From: Pseudobacteriovorax sp.
GTDB lineage: Bacteria > Bdellovibrionota_B > Oligoflexia > Oligoflexales > Oligoflexaceae
Assembly (NCBI GenBank): GCA_013215145.1
Contig: JABSRP010000050.1
Location: 1 to 46,018, forward strand
DNA length: 46,018 nucleotides
Reading direction: 5' to 3'
The notes beneath the pieces are model-generated. The model did not search any database, was not told where the DNA came from, and saw only the letters and a program-made list of their open reading frames with translations. Within the stretch, counting starts at the first letter, position 1, and every line of letters starts with the position of its first letter. The translations under genes and the position numbers were made by a program. Below, piece after piece: positions 9,737-18,976 of the stretch.

Positions 9737-10972
9737 TTGCTGGAACGAGCACAAAAGCGTTTCTTTTCCGAAGGCGAAAAAATATTTACACAAGGTGAAA
9801 CTGGCGACTGCGCCTACATTATCGAAAGTGGCCGGGTAGAGGTCTCAGTTACCTCAGACGCCGAGACTGCAGTACTTACAACTCTCGGAGTAGGAGAGAT
9901 TTTCGGTGAGATGTCTGTTCTCGATGGTTCCCCTCGTTCCGCGTCAGCAACAGCCATGGAGCCCTGTATCTTAATTATCGTATCGAGTGAAGCCTTATCG
10001 GAAAGGTTTCAAGCCGCCGATCCAGTGGTCAGGTTACTGATAAACGTCCTTCTTAAACATGTTAGATTCTCAAACCAGTCTCAAGTCAAGGGCCTGATCA
10101 ATCTTAAGGCATCTGATGCGAAAGTTATAGCAAGCGAAGATAAAGAACAGCAAAAGTTAGATGCTTTAGAGCGCCTAAAACTGGAAGCAGATCTTAAGCA
10201 AGGTCTCGACGAAAAAGAGTTTCAACTTCATTTTCAGCCAATTGTTTCTATGGAGACATGTAAGATTGTGGGGTTCGAAGCTTTGATTCGATGGAACTGC
10301 CCTACAAGAGGGATGGTGAGGCCCGATGTATTTATGGAAATCGCTGAAGAGACGAGTTTAATCGTACCAATTGGAAAATGGGTGATAGAAAAAGCCTGTG
10401 AATGCTTGGCCAAATTTGAGGGAGCACTTTCTAAGGGTAATATTAAAAACAAAATCTTTATGAGTATTAATATTTCTGGTCGCCAGTTTCATGATGTTAA
10501 CTTCATGAATCATCTTGAGGCGACAGTAGCGAATTATTCCCTTTCACCAAAAAATATTAAACTTGAAGTAACTGAAAGGTGTTTGATGGAGGGAACCACA
10601 GCCCTTCAGGCAATTAAGATGTCGCGGGCCGAAGGTTTTTTGGTGGCCTTAGATGATTTTGGAACTGGATACTCAAGTCTAAGCTACTTCAATCAATTTG
10701 ATATTGATGTTCTGAAGATAGACCAGTCTTTTGTTCGAAGTATGAAGTCAGGAAAAAAAATGCGGGTTGTCACTCAGGCAATCGCTAGTATGGCCTCTGG
10801 TATGGAGCTCAGTTCTATTGCTGAAGGAATCGAAACGGACGAGGATTATCAAAGCTTGAAACGCATGGGCTGCGACTATGGTCAAGGCTACCTATTTTCT
10901 AAACCATTGCCTTTTGATAACGCCTATCAATACCTAATCAATGACCTAAGATCATCAGATCGCGCTGTGTAA
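9737..10972 (+). CDS. cyclic-nucleotide-binding domain + EAL c-di-GMP phosphodiesterase
   Basis: The protein has 411 residues. Residues ~8-110 form a cNMP-binding domain with the phosphate-cassette motif GEMSVLDGSPRSASA, whose Arg contacts the cyclic phosphate. Residues ~150-400 form an EAL domain with the catalytic set in place: EALIRW, SINISGRQF, EVTERCLME, LDDFGTGYSSL, LKIDQSFV, IAEGIET and GQGYLFSKP. It should therefore hydrolyse c-di-GMP under control of cAMP or cGMP. There is no membrane segment. The start is TTG, preceded by GGGGAAGGAC; no in-frame ATG precedes the cNMP domain. A DISM-type cyclase three genes downstream could supply the nucleotide, which is inference. Confidence 0.92.
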   Translation: MLERAQKRFFSEGEKIFTQGETGDCAYIIESGRVEVSVTSDAETAVLTTLGVGEIFGEMSVLDGSPRSASATAMEPCILIIVSSEALSERFQAADPVVRLLINVLLKHVRFSNQSQVKGLINLKASDAKVIASEDKEQQKLDALERLKLEADLKQGLDEKEFQLHFQPIVSMETCKIVGFEALIRWNCPTRGMVRPDVFMEIAEETSLIVPIGKWVIEKACECLAKFEGALSKGNIKNKIFMSINISGRQFHDVNFMNHLEATVANYSLSPKNIKLEVTERCLMEGTTALQAIKMSRAEGFLVALDDFGTGYSSLSYFNQFDIDVLKIDQSFVRSMKSGKKMRVVTQAIASMASGMELSSIAEGIETDEDYQSLKRMGCDYGQGYLFSKPLPFDNAYQYLINDLRSSDRAV

Positions 10973-11034
10973 CCGGCGATCGATGACTGCGCCACTGTTA
11001 AATTGACTTTGTTTTAATAAGACTCTTAGTTTGT

Positions 11035-11070
11035 GCTTAATCCGGTTGAGCACATTCAACCGGATTAAGC
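11035..11070. terminator. hairpin between convergent EAL and metE genes
   Basis: A perfect 15-bp stem (GCTTAATCCGGTTGA / TCAACCGGATTAAGC) with a 6-nt loop lies between two convergent stop codons. The sequence following it is A/T-rich but without a long T-run. It is probably a bidirectional terminator. Confidence 0.75.
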
Positions 11071-11082
11071 TATAGTTTAAGA

Positions 11083-13419
11083 CTATCCCCTCAGCTCTGC
11101 TCGGAGCTGTTTCGCAGCAGATACCATATGAGTTAGCGACGGGATAACCTCATCCCAATGCCTGGTTTTTAATCCACAATCTGGATTTACCCAGAGGTTC
11201 CGCGGATCGATAACACCTTTGGCTTTATCCATTAGGTTAGCCATCTCTAGAGTGGGAGGAACCCTTGGCGAGTGGATATCATATACTCCCGGCCCGATCT
11301 CATTAGGATACTTAAAGTCTACGAAGGCTTCTAACAGCTCCATATTGGATCGGCTTGTCTCAATGGTAATGACGTCAGCATCCATGTCGGCAATTGAGTG
11401 TATGATGTCATTAAATTCAGAGTAGCACATGTGAGTGTGAATCTGTGTCTCATCTTTGACGCCACAGGCACTTAAGCGAAACGCCTTCACGGCCCAATCT
11501 AGATAGTCTTTCCATTCGCTATGATGCAAAGGAAGTCCCTCTCTAAATGCTGGCTCGTCAATTTGAATTGCCGCAATACCGGCAGTTTCTAGATCAACCA
11601 CCTCATCACGGATCGCTAGACCAATTTGAAAAGCGGTTTCCGATCGTGGTTGGTCATCGCGGACAAAGCTCCATTGCAAGATGGTGACTGGACCTGTTAG
11701 CATGCCCTTTACCGGCCTTGTTGTTAGAGACTGGGCATACTGAGACCAATACACGGTCATTGGTTTTGGTCGGCTCACATCACCAAAAATCACTGGTGGC
11801 TTCACATAGCGAGATCCATAACTCTGCACCCAACCATGGCTAGTGAAGGCAAAACCCTCTAAGCACTCACCAAAGTATTCCACCATATCGTTTCGTTCAA
11901 ACTCACCATGAACCAGCATATCAATACCGGCCTCGTCCTGGAATGAAACGCATTTGCGGGTTTCTTCTTTTAAAAAGTTTTGATATTCCGCTTCACTCAA
12001 CTCATTCTTCTTGAATTTTGCCCTAGCCTGACGAATCTCTTTTGTCTGAGGGAAAGAGCCAATGGTTGTCGTAGGAAAATCTGGCAGATTGAGTTTATCC
12101 CTCTGCTTACTCTGCCTTTCGTTAAATTCCGACTTACGATTAAGGTCACTATCTTGCATTTTGGCTAGTCTGGACTTAACTAGTGAATTATGAATGCGCT
12201 TACTATGTTTCCGAGAGGTTATGGCTTGCTGATTTGCAGCTAAGAATGCTAGGTCACTTTCACCATTGAGATGCTGGCCTAAAAACACTACTTCACGAAG
12301 TTTTTCGTCAGCGAAGGAAAGCCAATTCTTCAACTCGTCATCCAACTTGGCCTCATTATTTAGGGTAACTGGACTATGGAGTAACGAGCAGCTTGGCGCC
12401 ACCCATACACGATCTTTTCCTAGCTTAACGGTTGCTTTTTCTAAAATCTCAATGGAAGATTCAAGATTATTTTTCCAAATATTGCGCCCGTCAATCACTC
12501 CCAGTGATAGAATTTTATCTTCTGGGAAAGCGTCTACCACCCTTTCTAAATCATCTCGTCCGCGAACCATATCGAAGTGTAAGGCATCAACTGGTAGAGA
12601 CAGATAGGTGTCTAGATAATTTCGGATGCCACTAAAGTAACTGGTTACAAGAAGCTTAGTGGAGCCCTTTACTTTAGATAGACGATCGTAGGAGGCTTTT
12701 ATCGCCTGTAATTGCTTATCATCCAAATCTGTGGAAAACACTGGTTCGTCGAGCTGTATCCATTCAGCCCCAGACTGGCTCAGTTTGGTTAAAATCTCTT
12801 CGTAAACACTTAACAAACTATCTAACAAAGTGAACTGGTCAAAGTCTGGGTTCTCTGCATCTTGGACCTTTCCTAGTGAAAGATAGCTAACGGGACCGAG
12901 TAAAACTGGTTTTGCATTGATACCTAGAGCCTTAGCCTCTTCGAATTCATCAAAGACCTTTGAACTACTTAGGGCGAAACTAGTATCGGCTTTAAATTCG
13001 GGAACAATGTAATGATAATTCGTATCAAACCACTTAGTCATTTCACTCGCGAACGTAGAGACCTTCCCAGTCTGACAGTCCTTTTCACCAGTAACCAGAG
13101 AGGCGCCGCCTTCAGTCCCACGTGCCACCGTAAAAACGGTATTCACATCAGTCATCCCGCCTGCCCACCGAAATCGGGGGGGAATATTTCCCAACAGGCA
13201 GCTCATATCCAAGGTTTGGTCGTAAAAGGAAAAATCATTCACCGGAATCAAATCAATTCCAGCGTCTTTCTGTTTTAACCAGTTTACGCGTCGGATGTCT
13301 TTGCCTTGCTGGATAAGCTCGTCTACAGAGATCTCGCCTTTCCAGTATTTCTCCGTCACTCGCTTTAGTTCACGATGCTCGCCAATGCGCGGGTACCCAA
13401 GATTATGTGATTTGCTCAT
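11083..13419 (-). CDS. metE: cobalamin-independent methionine synthase
   Basis: MetE transfers the methyl group of 5-methyltetrahydropteroyl-tri-glutamate to homocysteine, giving methionine in the cytoplasm. The 778-residue length is normal for the family. The N-terminal half opens with NLGYPRIGEHRELKR, and the C-terminal half carries TTTIGSFPQTKEIR. Zinc ligands are visible: H and C in IHTHMCYSEF, E in VITIETSRS and C in VNPDCGLKTR. The gene is divergent from a LysR-type regulator with a dyad in the shared spacer, the classic metE/metR arrangement. That suggests activation by MetR with homocysteine as co-effector. Nothing is truncated. Confidence 0.97.
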   Translation of the reverse strand: MSKSHNLGYPRIGEHRELKRVTEKYWKGEISVDELIQQGKDIRRVNWLKQKDAGIDLIPVNDFSFYDQTLDMSCLLGNIPPRFRWAGGMTDVNTVFTVARGTEGGASLVTGEKDCQTGKVSTFASEMTKWFDTNYHYIVPEFKADTSFALSSSKVFDEFEEAKALGINAKPVLLGPVSYLSLGKVQDAENPDFDQFTLLDSLLSVYEEILTKLSQSGAEWIQLDEPVFSTDLDDKQLQAIKASYDRLSKVKGSTKLLVTSYFSGIRNYLDTYLSLPVDALHFDMVRGRDDLERVVDAFPEDKILSLGVIDGRNIWKNNLESSIEILEKATVKLGKDRVWVAPSCSLLHSPVTLNNEAKLDDELKNWLSFADEKLREVVFLGQHLNGESDLAFLAANQQAITSRKHSKRIHNSLVKSRLAKMQDSDLNRKSEFNERQSKQRDKLNLPDFPTTTIGSFPQTKEIRQARAKFKKNELSEAEYQNFLKEETRKCVSFQDEAGIDMLVHGEFERNDMVEYFGECLEGFAFTSHGWVQSYGSRYVKPPVIFGDVSRPKPMTVYWSQYAQSLTTRPVKGMLTGPVTILQWSFVRDDQPRSETAFQIGLAIRDEVVDLETAGIAAIQIDEPAFREGLPLHHSEWKDYLDWAVKAFRLSACGVKDETQIHTHMCYSEFNDIIHSIADMDADVITIETSRSNMELLEAFVDFKYPNEIGPGVYDIHSPRVPPTLEMANLMDKAKGVIDPRNLWVNPDCGLKTRHWDEVIPSLTHMVSAAKQLRAELRG

Positions 13420-13512
13420 ATTCTACCTCGTACAAAAGGATTATCTAGTTCGTTAGATTTCCATCATATCGATTTCATTTCATGAACAAAAATGATAAAT
13501 ATTACGGCATTC

Positions 13513-13527
13513 ATGAGTTTTACTCAT
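13513..13527. promoter_or_regulatory. candidate MetR (LysR-type) binding site
   Basis: The dyad ATGAG-N5-CTCAT lies in the 130-bp spacer between metE and metR, 22 bases before the metR ATG. It matches the general LysR-type T-N11-A form and resembles the known MetR consensus TGAA-N5-TTCA in size and spacing. A second palindromic patch, TTCATGAA, lies about 30 bases to the left. Confidence 0.5.
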
Positions 13528-13549
13528 AATTAAAACAAGGATAGTCAAT

Positions 13550-14446
13550 ATGGCAAGAATTGAGCGGATGCATCTAGAGATTGTTCGCGCGATACATACA
13601 CAAGGGTCCGTAACATCAGCAGCCGACAGTCTACATGTCACTCAATCGGCTTTGAGCCATTCGATTCGTAAACTTGAGGACAACTTCAATCTCAAGATAT
13701 GGCGGCGAGATGGCAAACAAATGCACCTCACGCAAGGTGGCGAGCATCTGCTCTCTATCGCTAACAGGGTCCTGCCACAATTGGAAAGGGCCGAAGCGCA
13801 ACTCCAACAATTTGCCAAGGGCGAACGGGGCACTCTCCGCGTAGGTATGGAATGTCACCCTTGCTATCAGTGGCTTCTAAAAGTCGCTAGCCCATTCCTC
13901 AGGTCTTGGCCAAATGTAGATCTTGATGTGAACCAAAAGTTTGCCTTCGGAGGAGTTGAGGCTTTGTATAATCAAGATATCGATGTGTTGATCACACCTG
14001 ATCCCCTAAAAAAGTTAAAAGGACTAGTCTTCGAGCCCGTCTTTGATTATGAGCAAGTTTTAGTCGTCAACGATTCCCACCCTCTCCATAACCAGGATCA
14101 TATTGTCCCGAAACAACTTGCCAATGAGGTTCTTATCACATATCCCGTTCCCGTAGAACGCCTCGATGTTTTTAGCTTATTTCTAACACCTTCTGGCATT
14201 CTACCCAAACAGCATAAGCTCATGGAAACTACCGAAATGATGCTGCAAATGGTCGCCTGCGGCAGAGGAGTCGCTGCCTTACCTAGGTGGTTGGTTATTG
14301 AACAGCAAGATCATTTCCCCTTAGTTCCTGTTAAATTGGGCAAGCACGGCATTAAGAAAAAGCTTCATCTTGGAATGCGTAAGCGGGATATAGACATAGA
14401 TTATATTGCTTCGTTTATTGAGCTTTCTCGTTTGATTCAGATTTGA
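13550..14446 (+). CDS. metR: LysR-family regulator, MetR-type
   Basis: The protein has 298 residues. The N-terminal winged helix-turn-helix (residues ~1-65) reads GSVTSAADSLHVTQSALSHSIRKLE, the canonical LysR recognition helix. The remainder is a periplasmic-binding-protein-like effector domain (from ~90, opening LRVGMECHPCYQWL). The MECHPCYQWL segment is characteristic of MetR, which senses homocysteine. The gene is divergent from metE across 130 bp containing a LysR-type dyad, so it most likely activates metE and represses itself. Its stop falls just before the stop of the convergent cyclase gene. Confidence 0.92.
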   Translation: MARIERMHLEIVRAIHTQGSVTSAADSLHVTQSALSHSIRKLEDNFNLKIWRRDGKQMHLTQGGEHLLSIANRVLPQLERAEAQLQQFAKGERGTLRVGMECHPCYQWLLKVASPFLRSWPNVDLDVNQKFAFGGVEALYNQDIDVLITPDPLKKLKGLVFEPVFDYEQVLVVNDSHPLHNQDHIVPKQLANEVLITYPVPVERLDVFSLFLTPSGILPKQHKLMETTEMMLQMVACGRGVAALPRWLVIEQQDHFPLVPVKLGKHGIKKKLHLGMRKRDIDIDYIASFIELSRLIQI

Positions 14447-14450
14447 TGTG

Positions 14451-16325
14451 TTAACCAACCTCGTCAAAAACGACATCTTGATATTCCCTGTAGTAAAATA
14501 CTGTAGCCCCAGGATCGTCCCTGATCTGTTGCTGTGGTTTGGAAAGACTAAAGGATTTATACAATCCTTTAACGTCCTCAGGTAACGAATGAAAAACCTC
14601 ATCTTGAAGGATCACCACAGTGCATTCCCCTATATTTTGGAATAACAGTCGTCTAGCTGATTCATAGCGAGTTGCAAGAACAATCCCTCGCCCAAACAAA
14701 TCATAGCGTACGACTTGTGCTTTGGAAAAGTATCCCTCTACCGGTCCTCTTGCGATCCCAACGGCACAATGAATCGAACGAGGGTATCCGGCTTCTACCA
14801 TCACTTTCCGAAACTCCTCGACAAAGCGCTCAGCTAAGAGCACCGCACTGTGGGATTGTCGAGATTCATCCGGCGACAAAAAAGGAAATCCCACGCTGCA
14901 TAAAAATCCGTCGCCCATTTCTTTAATGATAAAGCCATTGGCAAGTAGGTTCTCGCCATCATAGTTACCTGCTGCAATATGGCGACATCGACCAAAGAAC
15001 TTCTCGAGGCTATCTTTAAAGCCGGGAAACAATGCCTTAGAACTAGCAACGACATCAAATGCGATGACTGTAGCAGTTTTTTCAGCAATAGGCATCGTAG
15101 ACTCTAGCTCACGTCCCGACCTAATCATATTAAGTTGATGGGGAAAGTAGGTTTTGGCGAGTTGGGCGTAACTGTGTCTTAGTTCTTGGTAATTGCGGAT
15201 ACGCTCGTTTTCCGAGCTGTATACTTTATAACCAAGAGCGACAAGCATCAGTACATTTTCCAAACCACTAGCATAAAAAATGAGATGATTCTGATCAGCT
15301 AGCATAGGGAAATGTCCCGCCCAAATAGCCATTTGTGTTGCAGCTCCTGACAAAAAAACGCCATAGGAAATGATATAAATCAAACAGTGTATTTCTCTTT
15401 CTCGGTAGAAGGCATAACTAGCAATGCATAGGGATGCAATAGCAGCGACAAAGTTTAGGGGAAAGAAAATAGGGGGGCCGGCCGTCGGACTGATCCAGGT
15501 TATCATGATAACACCTGCTGACAAAGCAATAACCCCGACATGAAAGAATCGACCCCAACGTAAGCCTGGACGCCTTAGATTCAAAAATTCAATGCTAAAG
15601 AGGCTACTAAAAATCGCGACAATAGAGCCTAACACTATCGTCCACTCTGCCAGATGAATACCTCCGACAATGGACCATTTGGTCGTTGCCGCGATAGCAA
15701 AACTGAGAATATAAAGTAGATAGTAGATATATACGATCGATTTATAGGCAAATAGTAGCATAAGATTGAAGAAAATCGTCATAACAAAGACAGCTTGCAA
15801 CACTGCCCAGTTACGCTCAGAGGAGCGGATTTTTTCTGTGATCAGCTCACGATCGAGATAAAACGACCAACTTTGTTTCTGGGAACCATTAACGAATCGC
15901 TTGATAAATACTCTCGTCTGTTTTCCAGGTGCTAGTTGAATGGGGACGATACGGCTATGAATACTATCTTCAGAGGCTAGTGTTGACCTGGTTCCAGTCT
16001 CAACATAAACACTTAATTCCTCGGCGGAGTTTACTTGGTCGAATAAGTATATCGTTTGCGTGGTGGGGAACGGATTATTAAAGTCATAGCGGACCCAGAG
16101 ATCGGGCTGCAGCATACCGAAGTTAAGGAATTCCGAATGCCCAGGCTTAAATTTCTCTTCGAACTGCGTGCTCTTCACAGCCGCATAAGTCTCGTCTCCT
16201 AAATACCAATAACTATCCTCGCCAAATCCTCGACCATCAAAGTCCTCCGACGAGATATCAATGACTTTCGCAAAGGATATTTGCGAAAGTCCGAAAATGA
16301 AGCATATAAAAATAAAGTGGGACAT
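14451..16325 (-). CDS. 7TMR-DISM sensor with class III adenylate/guanylate cyclase domain
   Basis: The protein has 624 residues. A signal peptide is followed by an extracellular beta-rich sensor (residues ~20-170, with the typical PDLWVRYDFNNP segment of 7TMR-DISM extracellular domains). Seven or so hydrophobic helices follow (~180-385). The cytoplasmic part is a class III cyclase domain (~415-600): VIAFDVVASS and KEMGDGFLCSVG hold the metal-binding Asp residues, and YDLFGRGIVLATRYE follows. It probably makes cAMP in response to an extracellular ligand; base specificity is not certain. It is transcribed alone, convergent with metR. It is a plausible source of the nucleotide sensed by the nearby cNMP/EAL protein. 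Confidence 0.88.
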   Translation of the reverse strand: MSHFIFICFIFGLSQISFAKVIDISSEDFDGRGFGEDSYWYLGDETYAAVKSTQFEEKFKPGHSEFLNFGMLQPDLWVRYDFNNPFPTTQTIYLFDQVNSAEELSVYVETGTRSTLASEDSIHSRIVPIQLAPGKQTRVFIKRFVNGSQKQSWSFYLDRELITEKIRSSERNWAVLQAVFVMTIFFNLMLLFAYKSIVYIYYLLYILSFAIAATTKWSIVGGIHLAEWTIVLGSIVAIFSSLFSIEFLNLRRPGLRWGRFFHVGVIALSAGVIMITWISPTAGPPIFFPLNFVAAIASLCIASYAFYREREIHCLIYIISYGVFLSGAATQMAIWAGHFPMLADQNHLIFYASGLENVLMLVALGYKVYSSENERIRNYQELRHSYAQLAKTYFPHQLNMIRSGRELESTMPIAEKTATVIAFDVVASSKALFPGFKDSLEKFFGRCRHIAAGNYDGENLLANGFIIKEMGDGFLCSVGFPFLSPDESRQSHSAVLLAERFVEEFRKVMVEAGYPRSIHCAVGIARGPVEGYFSKAQVVRYDLFGRGIVLATRYESARRLLFQNIGECTVVILQDEVFHSLPEDVKGLYKSFSLSKPQQQIRDDPGATVFYYREYQDVVFDEVG

Positions 16326-16626
16326 GACTTCTCAAAACCGTTCTTTTGTGAGTTAAGCATCGGTAAATCTTCGAAAAAATTGAGTAGTCGATAATCAGGT
16401 AGCTTGAGCGATCAAATTCGAAATAGGACGCTTTTTTGATTTTGAGACATTTCATTATTTACTCCAGTGATTTTAGATAGCTAAGTAACTCGATGGGAAA
16501 TATTCTCTTGCCATTTACCATTTTGAACTATAGTACTTTCACTGCATTGATCCTTACCGACTCTACCCAAAGGTCACTGGATTATTTGAAAAGCTAGGAA
16601 CTTTTTCTTTTTCAAGGACTATTAAA
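16326..16626. other. divergent promoter region, no gene
   Basis: This 301-bp spacer lies between the cyclase (minus) and the AgmX/PglI-like lipoprotein (plus). It is AT-rich and holds no ORF with a credible start. AAGGAC lies 10 bases before the lipoprotein ATG and serves as its ribosome site. No clear operator is visible. Confidence 0.45.
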
Positions 16627-17262
16627 ATGACTAATGTTTCAAGGATGTCGCTGACCTGCTCCGCAATCATCTCTTTCGCGGCTATGATTCTAAGCTCCTG
16701 CTCTAGCACAAAAAAGACCGTATACCGCCCCATCGTAGATACCGGTTCTAATGTTTCGCCAGTACTAACGGAAACCTCAGCTGGTCATCAGAACAAATCT
16801 TCCACCACTATTAAAAATTACACAAAGATCGAAGGGGCGTTAAGTCCAAAGCAAATCATGAAGTCTTTGGAGGAAAAACGTAGCGAGATGAATCATTGTT
16901 TTTCCTTGATGAAGGACAAAGAGATGACGAAAAACTACTTACCAGAATCCAAAACCAGAAAGCGCTACAAATACAAGGATCAAATCACGGATCCCATCGA
17001 CGGCGTCAACGGCTACCTGCGTAGAAACGAGGGAATGGTGAAAAGCCGTCCCCAAGGTGAAGTAGCGGTTAGCTTTGAGATAAGAGCGAATGGTCAAGTA
17101 GTAGGCTCCCGTATTTCTCGGTCTGAATTTGACCATCCTCGTTTTGAGCACTGTATCACCAGCATTGTTGAAAATACGAAGTTTCAGGCGAGTAGTGGTA
17201 ATACGAAAGTTATCGGCTACGAAATTTGGTTTGGCTATCGGGCAGAAACCAAACCAAAGTGA
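16627..17262 (+). CDS. AgmX/PglI C-terminal-domain lipoprotein
   Basis: The protein has 211 residues. The N-terminus has a hydrophobic signal ending in a good lipobox (ILSSC), so it should be a lipoprotein. A Thr/Ser-rich linker precedes a folded region starting near residue 75 (ALSPKQIMKSLEEKRSEMNHCFSLM). The C-terminal ~80 residues (GEVAVSFEIRANGQVVGSRISRSEF, then HCITSIVENTKF) match the TonB-like AgmX/PglI domain common in myxobacteria and relatives, where it is linked to gliding or envelope complexes. There is no operon partner, so a specific role cannot be assigned. The two Cys in the domain (NHCF and EHCI) are those usually conserved in this family. Confidence 0.75.
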   Translation: MTNVSRMSLTCSAIISFAAMILSSCSSTKKTVYRPIVDTGSNVSPVLTETSAGHQNKSSTTIKNYTKIEGALSPKQIMKSLEEKRSEMNHCFSLMKDKEMTKNYLPESKTRKRYKYKDQITDPIDGVNGYLRRNEGMVKSRPQGEVAVSFEIRANGQVVGSRISRSEFDHPRFEHCITSIVENTKFQASSGNTKVIGYEIWFGYRAETKPK

Positions 17263-17326
17263 TGATGGAGCGCCTTAAAATCGATCTAGACTTTGAAGGT
17301 TTCCTATCATGACAGCGGTCAGCAGT

Positions 17327-17590
17327 TTAATCGCCGTCTCCCGCCAAATCATCATCGTTATCATGACCGTGATCATGATCGTTATCCAATAGGCATTCCT
17401 CGATGCTCGAATAGGGGAGAGGATTTGAACAACCGGTTACAGTCACAAAATGACAGTTATTTGTCCTCTCGCTATAAATTGCTCCGATGAACTGAGCCTG
17501 ACATATGACCTCGCTTCCTGTAGAAAAATCGGGTCTTGCCATGAGTGAGGAACTCATCAAAGTTGCTAATAATAAGATGCTTTTTTTCAT
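17327..17590 (-). CDS. small exported Cys-containing protein with Asp/His-rich tail
   Basis: The protein has 87 residues with a clear Sec signal (MKKSILLLATLMSSSLMA). The mature part has four Cys (VICQ, NNCHF, TGCSN, EECLL) and ends in a low-complexity Asp/His tail (DNDHDHGHDNDDDLAGDGD), which could bind divalent metal. GGGAG 10 bases before the ATG supports the start. A 65-codon frame on the opposite strand is a shadow. It converges on the AgmX/PglI-like gene. I do not recognise a family. Confidence 0.65.
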   Translation of the reverse strand: MKKSILLLATLMSSSLMARPDFSTGSEVICQAQFIGAIYSERTNNCHFVTVTGCSNPLPYSSIEECLLDNDHDHGHDNDDDLAGDGD

Positions 17591-17746
17591 AAAATACGTC
17601 TCCCTTATTTAGTTTTAGACTCGAGCCCAAAACAACCTGTGAAAATGGTTTATACGAAACAAAGATAGCTTTGCCTCGCATCCAGAATAAGACTTATGAT
17701 TAGCTGAAATATTTCATTTATTTTTTAGACAATGGGAACATCGCAA

Positions 17747-17827
17747 ATGGAGTTCAGATTGCTTTGCATGGCTGATATCCATGGCAGCCGCACCTTAGAA
17801 TCATGGATCTTTGACTTGCTAAACTAA
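17747..17827 (+). pseudogene. possible 5' remnant of a metallophosphoesterase gene
   Basis: A 26-codon frame begins MEFRLLCMADIHGS, which matches the N-terminal strand and first metal motif (D-x-H-G) of calcineurin-like phosphoesterases. A stop follows 13 codons after the motif, and nothing downstream resembles the rest of the enzyme. It lies just before the convergent HTH-TPR gene stop. It may be a decayed gene start; chance similarity is possible. Confidence 0.35.
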
Positions 17828-17839
17828 AATGAATGCTAG

Positions 17840-18976
17840 CTAACTATCTATCAGCAACTGAGCTCTTTGGATCTCGGTTTCCAATCGTTCGCGTTCATAA
17901 GAATCTTTATGAGACTCTAGGGCTTGTTTTAGAATACTCAAACCTTCTGTAACTTCATTTTTAGCTATATACAGTCGTCCTGTTCGTAAGGCATAATCTT
18001 CTTTCGACAAATTCAGCATATCATCAGTGTAAGCGGAGAAAAACGTCTCAAACTTAGAGAGGTCTTGAATCGCCCAATAGTATTCTGATCTGGAGAGATT
18101 AAAAAGCTTCCTGCCTCGTGTGTATTCTCCTAGCTGAGAAAATTCTTCGAACTTATCGAGATACTCTTTGGCTTTGGCAAAGTTCTTTTCTGCCATATAA
18201 ATTAAAAACAATACTTGAGCACTGATCGCCATTGCGACAAAAGGCTTTTCTCCTTCTACTTTTTGATAAAAAGAAAGAGATTTAACGTGGGCATCTGCGG
18301 CCTCTGTGTAACGCTCAAGTCGCCAGAAGACTGATCCAATGTTACCCATAGCCGTAGCCTGAGCCATAGGAATGTTATGACAGTAACCATAAAAATTATC
18401 TTCGTGTACTTGCAGGGCTTCTTCCAATCGATCTAGTTTTGCAAGAACAATACCTTTATTCATAAAGGCCTTACTCATAACGATAGGATCACCAATAGCC
18501 TCACCTATTTTTAGAGCCTTTTCTGCAAAATACAAGGCATCCTCACACATGGACTGCTGCCATTTACTGACGGAAAGATAGTTATAAAGTGTACCGAGCA
18601 AGCTCTGGGGCAGATGAGATTGGATTGTGGCCTTGATCAAACTTTCCAAAAGCGGAAACTTATCTTTCGCAGAGACCAATTCGAAAAGCTTTTCCTGCTC
18701 CATAAGTTTTGCAGCCTCACCGAGTTCTTTGCTACTGGCAAATTCTTCAATCTCGTCAAGATGTATCATGTGCTCCATCGGACATTCCAAAATTCCCGCA
18801 AGGCTTTTGGCATTGACTCTTTGCGCCCATTTTACTCTTCCATTCACCCATCTTGACAGTGTTTTTCGGTCAACTTTGATTTGTTCGGCAATCCACCAAA
18901 GTTTAAGGTCTAGTTCCTTAATCCTTACTTTTAAAAATTCATGATTTAGATGGACTAAGTTTGTGGCTCGATTCAT
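17840..18976 (-). CDS. HTH (Cro/CI-like) + tetratricopeptide regulator
   Basis: The protein has 378 residues. Residues ~10-65 form a helix-turn-helix of the Xre/Cro type (LKLWWIAEQIKVDRKTLSRWVNGRVKWAQRV, then LAGILECP). From ~120 onward there are helical repeats of TPR type (for example EDALYFAEKALKIGEAIGDPIVMSKAFMNKGIVLAKLDR, in several units). This layout is shared by peptide- or protein-sensing regulators of the Rgg/PlcR style and by many uncharacterised proteobacterial proteins. There is no signal peptide, so it is cytoplasmic. It lies alone, and no peptide gene is visible beside it, so its ligand is unknown. Confidence 0.8.
   Translation of the reverse strand: MNRATNLVHLNHEFLKVRIKELDLKLWWIAEQIKVDRKTLSRWVNGRVKWAQRVNAKSLAGILECPMEHMIHLDEIEEFASSKELGEAAKLMEQEKLFELVSAKDKFPLLESLIKATIQSHLPQSLLGTLYNYLSVSKWQQSMCEDALYFAEKALKIGEAIGDPIVMSKAFMNKGIVLAKLDRLEEALQVHEDNFYGYCHNIPMAQATAMGNIGSVFWRLERYTEAADAHVKSLSFYQKVEGEKPFVAMAISAQVLFLIYMAEKNFAKAKEYLDKFEEFSQLGEYTRGRKLFNLSRSEYYWAIQDLSKFETFFSAYTDDMLNLSKEDYALRTGRLYIAKNEVTEGLSILKQALESHKDSYERERLETEIQRAQLLIDS

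Noticed and set aside
17293..17490. 65-codon plus-strand frame rich in His/Asp/Arg
   Set aside because: It is the antisense of the Asp/His-rich tail of the small exported protein on the minus strand, which has the better start and signal peptide.
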